This document shows positions 59,639 to 64,000 of a stretch of DNA of 64,000 nt, piece by piece. Source of the stretch: Actinomycetota bacterium (GTDB taxonomy: Bacteria; Actinomycetota; CADDZG01; JAHWKV01; JAOPZY01); assembly GCA_035765775.1 (NCBI GenBank), contig DASTWV010000009.1, forward strand, positions 1-64,000, given 5' to 3'. A program made the translations under genes and the position numbers. The notes under the pieces were generated by a model that had not been told where the DNA came from, ran no database searches, and was given only the letters and a program-made list of their open reading frames with translations. Within the stretch, counting starts at the first letter, position 1. Each line of letters begins with the position of its first letter.

Positions 59639-60004
59639 CTACTTGCCTGGGAGATAGCCCTTCACATCATCCGCCCCCCGCTGCCCCAGCCGGCGGCGCT
59701 TCCGCTCGCCGTGGATGTAGGCGGCGGCCAGCACCACGGCCAGCACCGTCGTCTGGTAGCCCATGCTGATGGCGTCCCGCACCCTGGTCGAGGTGTAGGG
59801 CTGGATGGTGTGGTGCTTGAAGCCCGGGATCCAGTGCACGACGTCCTGGACGTACTTCTGGGCTGAGAGGTCCCGCGCCGTCCACCAGTAGGTGTAGTAG
59901 GACGGGATCCACGCCAGGAGCACGAGCAACAGGGCCACGATCGCGAGCCCGAGAACGATGGCTTTCACCCAGGTCGTTTCGGTGGACTGCGGTCGTCTTA
60001 GCAT
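59639..60004 (-). CDS. Small membrane protein, first gene of the bc operon
   Basis: A 121-residue protein with a helix at about 14-33 (AIVLGLAIVALLLVLLAWIP), a Tyr/Trp-rich extracytoplasmic segment (SYYTYWWTARDLSAQKYVQDVVHWIPGFKHH), a second helix (about 80-97) and a basic end. I recognise no family. The ATG at 60004 has no Shine-Dalgarno and overlaps the stop of a tiny upstream frame (M-N-C-A-C). It is the first gene after the strong promoter at 60065-60092, so it is likely a subunit or assembly factor of the complex. Confidence 0.6.
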   Translation of the reverse strand: MLRRPQSTETTWVKAIVLGLAIVALLLVLLAWIPSYYTYWWTARDLSAQKYVQDVVHWIPGFKHHTIQPYTSTRVRDAISMGYQTTVLAVVLAAAYIHGERKRRRLGQRGADDVKGYLPGK

Positions 60005-60015
60005 GCGCAGTTCAT
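59998..60015 (-). CDS. Possible five-codon upstream ORF (M-N-C-A-C)
   Basis: ATG AAC TGC GCA TGC TAA in the leader of the bc operon. Its stop overlaps the start of the 121-residue protein. Two of five codons are Cys. It could serve for reinitiation or Cys-responsive control, as described for Cys-rich upstream ORFs in mycobacteria. Unproven. Confidence 0.25.
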   Translation of the reverse strand: MNCAC

Positions 60016-60064
60016 GTGGTGGCGGGGGTCCTTGGTGAGTGGCCTTGGTCCAATGACGGGCCGC

Positions 60065-60092
60065 ATTATAGCGGAGCGGCCAACGCCCACAA
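60065..60092 (-). promoter_or_regulatory. Promoter of the bc operon
   Basis: -35 TTGTGG (60087-60092), 16-base spacer, -10 TATAAT (60065-60070), read on the minus strand, 60 bases before the first start codon. It is the best match to the housekeeping consensus seen in the window. Confidence 0.65.
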
Positions 60093-60182
60093 CTCCAGCA
60101 TGAACGGGGTGTGAGCGACTACCTTCGACACGCGAGCAGGCATCAGGAGCATCTCCTGCACGGGTGTGCGCGCCGAACCGGG

Positions 60183-60332
60183 CTAGTCGCCGGGGCGCTG
60201 CTCGGCGGCCTGGAGCTGCTCGAGGCGCCGGTCGATGGCGCGCTGGCGGCGGTCCAGGATGATCAGGTAGCAGCCGATCGCCGCCCACACCACGATGAAG
60301 GCGAGACCCAGGTAGCCCAGTCCGCCCTTCAT
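60183..60332 (-). CDS. ccmD: Heme exporter protein CcmD
   Basis: A 49-residue protein: one membrane helix (GYLGLAFIVVWAAIGCYLIIL) followed by a basic helical tail (DRRQRAIDRRLEQLQAA), the CcmD pattern. It helps release heme-loaded CcmE from the CcmABC complex. Its ATG at 60332 overlaps the ccmC stop (ATGA), so it is coupled to ccmC. Confidence 0.8.
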   Translation of the reverse strand: MKGGLGYLGLAFIVVWAAIGCYLIILDRRQRAIDRRLEQLQAAEQRPGD

Positions 60333-61132
60333 CCCGCCGCGGCTCCCCGAGCGGGCTCCACCGGCGGCACCGGGCGGCCCCCGGCCGGCTGGCGGCGGGC
60401 ACGGGCGTCGGCGGCCTCCTCGAAGGCGGCCTCGGCCTCGGCGAGCGCGTCCTGCGCCATCTCCAGGCGCATGCGCAGCAGCATCAGCAGCACGAACAAC
60501 CCGGCAAACACCACCGTCATCCACAGGAACGTCACCAGCATCTGCCAGGGCAGCGACTGGGGGCCGTTCAAGTTGATGAGCCGCATGTCGGGGTGCAGCC
60601 CCCGCCACCAGGTCACCGAGTAGTGCACGATCGGGATGTCCACGAAGCCCACGATGCCGATCACGGCTGCGATGCGGGCGCCCCGGGAGGCGTCGGTGGC
60701 CATCGCCCGGAACACCAGGTAGCCGACGTAGATGAGCAGCATCACGAAGGTGGTCGTGAGCCGCGGGTCCCAGGTCCAGTAGGTGCCCCAGATGGGCCGG
60801 CCCCAGAGCATGCCGGCCACGATGCAGGCCCCGGTGAATAGCACACCGACCTCCGCCGAGGCGTGGGCCAGCGCATCCCAGCGCCGCTTGCTGGTCTTCA
60901 GGTAGCCGATGGAGCCCAGCAGTACGAGGCCGAAGGCGAGGTAGGACACCAGGGCGGTGGGCACGTGGACGTAGAAGATGCGCTGGGGCAGGCCCTGCAC
61001 CGCGTCGGTGGGCACCCAGAAGAAAATGGCGATCATGCCCGCCAGGCCGGCCAGCGGGACCGCGAGGCTCAGCCGCCGGATGGCAGACTGCATCGAGGTT
61101 TCTCGGGTCATGGGTTTTTTTGGGTCATGCAC
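60329..61132 (-). CDS. ccmC: Heme exporter / cytochrome c biogenesis protein CcmC
   Basis: A 267-residue six-helix membrane protein of the heme-handling family. The tryptophan-rich WWD-type motif is clear in WGRPIWGTYWTWDPRLTTTF, and two conserved His are in FYVHVPTALVSY and IVHYSVTWWRGLHP. It loads heme onto the chaperone CcmE. The C-terminus has an extra coiled, Glu/Ala/Arg-rich and Pro-rich tail (about 50 residues) not usual in CcmC. Start: the GTG at 61132 has GAGGA close by; ATG 61111 is an alternative. It lies 10 bases after ccmB. Confidence 0.88.
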   Translation of the reverse strand: MHDPKKPMTRETSMQSAIRRLSLAVPLAGLAGMIAIFFWVPTDAVQGLPQRIFYVHVPTALVSYLAFGLVLLGSIGYLKTSKRRWDALAHASAEVGVLFTGACIVAGMLWGRPIWGTYWTWDPRLTTTFVMLLIYVGYLVFRAMATDASRGARIAAVIGIVGFVDIPIVHYSVTWWRGLHPDMRLINLNGPQSLPWQMLVTFLWMTVVFAGLFVLLMLLRMRLEMAQDALAEAEAAFEEAADARARRQPAGGRPVPPVEPARGAAAG

Positions 61133-61142
61133 GTTCCTCGGA

Positions 61143-61856
61143 TCATTCGTTCACCACGTATTCGAAAACCGCGGCGCCGATCGCCGGGATGACGAGATCG
61201 AAGGTACAGAGCAGCATAAACCACTGCCCCTGGGAGGCTAGGCCGCCCCCGGTGAGCAGCGATGCGGTGAGCCGCTCGGCCCCCATGATCAAGGGGAGGA
61301 CCACCGGGAAGAGCACCAGCGGCAGCACCAGCTCCCGGGCCCGGACGTACTGCGAGGCCGCCCCGAACAGCGTGCCGGCCGACGCCAGCCCGATGTTGGC
61401 CACCAGCGCCACCAGCAGGATGCCGGGCAGGAGCGTGCCGGGGGAGACGTCGAAGAACAGCACGAAGGCGGGGAACAGCACCAGCTCCACCACCCACAGG
61501 TAGAGGAAGTTCGCCAGCGCCTTGGCGGCGAAGATGGCCGCCGGGTCCACCGGTGCCAGGAGCAGGCCCTCGATGCGGCCCCCCTCGCGCTCCATCGCCG
61601 CGCTGCGGCCGAAGCCGAGGATGCCGGCGAACAGCAGGCAGACCCACAGGAAGGCCCCCGCCAAGTCCCGGCTGCCCACCCCGCCCGCGGTCGGGGGCGG
61701 GATGGGGGCCCGCCCGGCGCCGGGCGGGAAGTCCAAGGTGAAAAGGAACACGAGAATCAGCCCGAACAGGACCATGAGCGGGGCGATCTCCTTGCCCCGC
61801 ACCTCGGACCGCAGGTCCTTGCCCGTGAGGAGGAGCATTTTTCGCAAATTGCTCAT
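61143..61856 (-). CDS. ccmB: Heme exporter protein CcmB
   Basis: A six-helix membrane protein of 237 residues. CcmB marks: KDLRSEVRGKEIAPLMVLFGLILVFLF, GRSAAMEREGGRIEGLLLAPVDPAAIFAAK, and PLVLFPVVLPLIMGA. With CcmA and CcmC it forms the ABC part of the System I cytochrome c maturation machine. The ATG at 61856 is preferred to a TTG two codons earlier. Confidence 0.9.
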   Translation of the reverse strand: MSNLRKMLLLTGKDLRSEVRGKEIAPLMVLFGLILVFLFTLDFPPGAGRAPIPPPTAGGVGSRDLAGAFLWVCLLFAGILGFGRSAAMEREGGRIEGLLLAPVDPAAIFAAKALANFLYLWVVELVLFPAFVLFFDVSPGTLLPGILLVALVANIGLASAGTLFGAASQYVRARELVLPLVLFPVVLPLIMGAERLTASLLTGGGLASQGQWFMLLCTFDLVIPAIGAAVFEYVVNE

Positions 61857-61953
61857 TGTCAAGAGGCTCCCCGGACCCGTGCTGGATTCTGTCTACACCG
61901 GGAGCCGTGGGCAGCCCCTGGGTGCACACAGAATGCAAAAGCCCGCGAAACGG

Positions 61954-62562
61954 TCATGGGTCCACCAGGCGGCCGCGCTCGAGGGTGGCGATGCGGGTGG
62001 CGATCGCCTTGCCCCGGTCCACGTCGTGGGTGGCCACGACCAGCGTGCGCCCCTCCCGGGCCAGCACGGCGGGCAGGGCGGCCGCCGACGCCTCATCGAG
62101 GCCCGAGAACGGCTCGTCCACCAGGAGGACGTCGGGGTCGTGCAGCGTCGCCCGGGCGAGCGCTGCCCGCTGGGCCTCGCCCCGGGACAGGGTGCGGCCG
62201 AGCGCCTCCGCCTTGTGCACCAGGCCCACGGCCGCCAGCGCGGCCTCGGCCTCCGCCGGGCTCCGGTCGAAGAGGCGGGCGGCCAGGACGAGGTTCTCGG
62301 CCACCGTCAGGTAGGGGTAGAGGTAGTGCTCGTGGCCGAGGTAGCCCACCCGGCCCCGCACCGCCCGGGGCGGCTGGCCGTCGATGGCCACGTCCCCCGA
62401 GGTCGGCCGCAGGAGCCCGGCGAGGACCTTCAGCAGCGTGGTCTTGCCCGAGCCGTTGTGGCCGAAGATGACCAGGGTCTCACCGGTGGCGATGTCCAGG
62501 CTGATCCCGGAGAGCGCCCGGGTGGAGCCGTACAGCCGGGACACCTTCCGCAGGGTGATCAC
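61954..62562 (-). CDS. ccmA: Cytochrome c biogenesis ATP-binding protein CcmA
   Basis: A 202-residue ABC ATPase: Walker A FGHNGSGKTTLLK, signature LSRGEAQR (a variant of LSGGQ), Walker B VLLVDEPFSGLD and switch His in ATHDVDRG. It drives the CcmAB complex. The GTG at 62562 overlaps the stop of the upstream gene (GTGA). Confidence 0.9.
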   Translation of the reverse strand: MITLRKVSRLYGSTRALSGISLDIATGETLVIFGHNGSGKTTLLKVLAGLLRPTSGDVAIDGQPPRAVRGRVGYLGHEHYLYPYLTVAENLVLAARLFDRSPAEAEAALAAVGLVHKAEALGRTLSRGEAQRAALARATLHDPDVLLVDEPFSGLDEASAAALPAVLAREGRTLVVATHDVDRGKAIATRIATLERGRLVDP

Positions 62563-63776
62563 GTCTCTCCTGCGCCCTCGTCTACCTCTGCATCGAGGTT
62601 TCCCTCCCCAATGCCGGCCGCGGTCAGCGCCCGAAGCTTCGTTTTCAACAGCTTCCGGCGGGAGGTGTAGGTGTCATCCTCCACCTCGCCCGCCTCATGG
62701 GCTTCGTCGAGTGCGGCGATCTCCTCGACCAGATCGTCCCGGGAGGGCGCCTCCAGCCCCGGCTGCGCCGGCCGGGTGGCCTTGGCCCAGCGGAACAGGC
62801 GGGGGAAGCCCAGGGCCGAGCCGATGGCCAGGACGAGCAGGAAGGCCAGGCTGATCCACAGCGTGAGGCTGTTGGAGCTGGCGTAGGTGATGCTGGCGCT
62901 CAGCGCCGTCCCGGGCGCCAGCGCGCCACCCTGGTAATCGGTATAGGGCTTCTTCTGGATGGTGACGGTCTTCAGCTTGTGCAGCCCGGGCCCGGTGAGC
63001 GACAGCCCGGAGTCCAGAAGGATCTCCTCCCGGCCGGTCGGGTAGATGACCGGGCGCGAGAGCGGCCAGCCGCTGCGCGCCACGGTGACGTCGTAGAAGT
63101 AGGTGACGCTGGTGGTGCCCGGGTTGACCGGGTCCGAGGACATGGGCATCCCGTCGGCACCGGTGGAGAGCTGCCCGGTGATCCCCGGACCGGGGGCGAA
63201 CTGGGAGAAGCCGGTGGGGGCGGGAAGCTCGACGGTCTGGCGGAGCCCGGACCCGGCGGGGTCGGGGGCTCCGATGTAGGTGCGGTCCGAGCTGTTGCGC
63301 ACCGCCAGCACCTGGATGACGTTGAACGTGTCGCCCTTGGTGGTGAGCACGGTCAGCGTCTCGGAGGGCACCGAGAGCACGGTGGGGTCGGTGGTGGTCT
63401 CGTAGATGCTGAGCACGGTCGATGTCGGCGGGTGGGCCTCGGCAACGTAGGTCACGCCCAGGTAGTCGGCCGTGATGGCGAAGCGGTCCCCGGGCTTCGC
63501 CGGCAGGTTGCCGATCGACCAGGCCCCGCCCGGCCCCACCACAACCGTGCTGCTGGCGACCTCCGTGGTGGCGCCCGAGTCCAGCTCGTGGGCGGTCACG
63601 GTCAGGCCCGCCGGTACGGACCCGCCTGCCGTGGCGTTCTTCACGGTGCCCTGCAGCGGGGTGGCGGCCGGCGCCTGCGCCCGGGCAGCGGGCGCACCGC
63701 CTGCCACCAACAGGCACAAGAGGAGAGCGGCGAGGGCGGCCAGGCGCGCCTGAGTCCGCGAAGAAACCGAAGTCAT
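62559..63776 (-). CDS. Exported membrane protein of the ccm cluster, unknown function
   Basis: A 405-residue protein with a signal peptide (about 1-33, ends in ARAQA), an extracytoplasmic beta-rich region (carboxypeptidase-regulatory-like start, LQGTVKNATAGGSVPAGLTVTAHEL), a membrane helix (LTLWISLAFLLVLAIGSALGF, about 312-332) and a cytoplasmic helical tail with an acidic end. Some respiratory-gene clusters carry similar proteins, whose function is unknown; this one lies directly upstream of ccmA with overlapping codons, so it probably serves heme delivery or cytochrome c assembly. ATG at 63776. Confidence 0.65.
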   Translation of the reverse strand: MTSVSSRTQARLAALAALLLCLLVAGGAPAARAQAPAATPLQGTVKNATAGGSVPAGLTVTAHELDSGATTEVASSTVVVGPGGAWSIGNLPAKPGDRFAITADYLGVTYVAEAHPPTSTVLSIYETTTDPTVLSVPSETLTVLTTKGDTFNVIQVLAVRNSSDRTYIGAPDPAGSGLRQTVELPAPTGFSQFAPGPGITGQLSTGADGMPMSSDPVNPGTTSVTYFYDVTVARSGWPLSRPVIYPTGREEILLDSGLSLTGPGLHKLKTVTIQKKPYTDYQGGALAPGTALSASITYASSNSLTLWISLAFLLVLAIGSALGFPRLFRWAKATRPAQPGLEAPSRDDLVEEIAALDEAHEAGEVEDDTYTSRRKLLKTKLRALTAAGIGEGNLDAEVDEGAGET

Positions 63777-63792
63777 GCCGGCAGTATCGCCC

Positions 63793-64000
63793 TCAGGCCC
63801 CCGTCTGGGGGCGCAACCGGCTCCGGGCGGCCGCGATCTCGGCCTCCAGCCGGTCCTCCAGCGATGTGCCCGCCGGGGCGTCGCCCGACTCCAGGCCGGC
63901 CCCGGCCTCAGAGTCTGCTGCCAAGGCCCCACCCGCCCCCTCCGTCCCGGGCGCGCCCCGCTCCGCCGCCATGGCGTCCATCCGGGCGAGCACCCCGAGT
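63793..64000 (-). CDS. C-terminal part of an unidentified ccm-cluster protein
   Basis: Only the last 68 or so residues are in the window. They are polar, rich in Ala, Gly and Glu, and end in a predicted helix (EDRLEAEIAAARSRLRPQTG). No family can be assigned. It lies 16 bases upstream of the exported protein gene, in the same transcription unit. Confidence 0.4.
   Translation of the reverse strand, partial: LGVLARMDAMAAERGAPGTEGAGGALAADSEAGAGLESGDAPAGTSLEDRLEAEIAAARSRLRPQTGA

Noticed and set aside
60144-60158. CAGGAG-CAT-CTCCTG palindrome as the ccmD terminator
   Set aside because: The stem is only 6 bp with a 3-base loop and is too weak to support; it may add to transcription ending but cannot be claimed.

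Overview
The window is very GC-rich, densely coded on both strands, and looks like chromosome of a free-living member of the Actinomycetota. The strongest markers are: a 33-codon bS22 (AURKAIP1/COX24-type) ribosomal protein gene behind a one-domain helix-turn-helix gene, as at the Rv0500A-Rv0500B locus of mycobacteria; a BldC-like regulator; the phosphatase / DUF3090 / SCO1664-family trio; and a Flp (Tad) pilus locus. The split cytochrome b, the ferredoxin in the cytochrome bc operon and a System I (Ccm) cytochrome c maturation set are not what streptomycetes or mycobacteria carry, so I infer a deep-branching or uncultured class rather than a classical actinomycete. I see no prophage, insertion sequence, CRISPR array or rRNA. 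One tRNA, tRNA-Glu(TTC), is present.

Layout. 1-3.1 kb: Flp pilus genes (flp, cpaB, start of a cpaE-like gene) and a secreted CAP-domain protein. 3.2-8.9 kb: FtsX-like permease, lipoprotein, class B penicillin-binding protein. 9.0-14.4 kb: typA, an ABC exporter and a protein mannosyltransferase. 14.4-17.1 kb: DinB-like protein, COG4315-type lipoprotein and a second CAP protein. 17.3-22.9 kb: ftsH, phoU, GH99-like hydrolase, chlorite-dismutase-like protein and a VOC-TrmO fusion. 23-26.5 kb: RraA-like protein, a 59-residue Cys protein, tRNA-Glu overlapping an inositol-monophosphatase-family gene, a LysM protein and a thioredoxin with a CHPC active site. 26.5-34.9 kb: FAD oxidoreductase, thioredoxin-NHL protein, a fused site-2 protease / Lon-like protease, CsbD, hemD and membrane proteins. 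34.7-45 kb: DNA ligase, aconitase, GH8 enzyme, FIST protein, fumarase and the conserved phosphatase-DUF3090-kinase-like trio. 45-53.4 kb: aldehyde dehydrogenase, nucleotidyltransferase, MrfA-like helicase, BldC-like/HTH/bS22 locus, SAM hydrolase and small membrane proteins. 53.4-64 kb: membrane protein and glutaredoxin, then a long minus-strand respiratory region.

That respiratory region is the most coherent system here. Transcription runs leftward from beyond 64 kb through ccmA-ccmB-ccmC-ccmD, then from its own TATAAT promoter at 60065 through a small membrane protein, a two-cluster ferredoxin, a b6-type cytochrome b carrying the cysteine position used for a covalent extra heme, a subunit-IV-type cytochrome b with a duplicated N-terminal repeat, a Rieske protein, a membrane monoheme cytochrome c, and a membrane protein with a lipoyl-like fold. 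I infer a menaquinol-oxidising b6c-type complex with accessory electron carriers, next to the machinery that matures its c-type cytochromes.

Two patterns recur across the window. First, at least a dozen genes have a TANNNT -10 hexamer ending only 6-8 bases before the start codon and no ribosome binding site, so leaderless transcripts look common. Second, three genes (44.3, 50.7 and 51.7 kb) keep a conserved N-terminus that extends past any in-frame ATG, GTG or TTG, suggesting CTG or other rare starts, or sequence errors. The standout single protein is the site-2 protease / Lon-like fusion at 29.6-31.7 kb.
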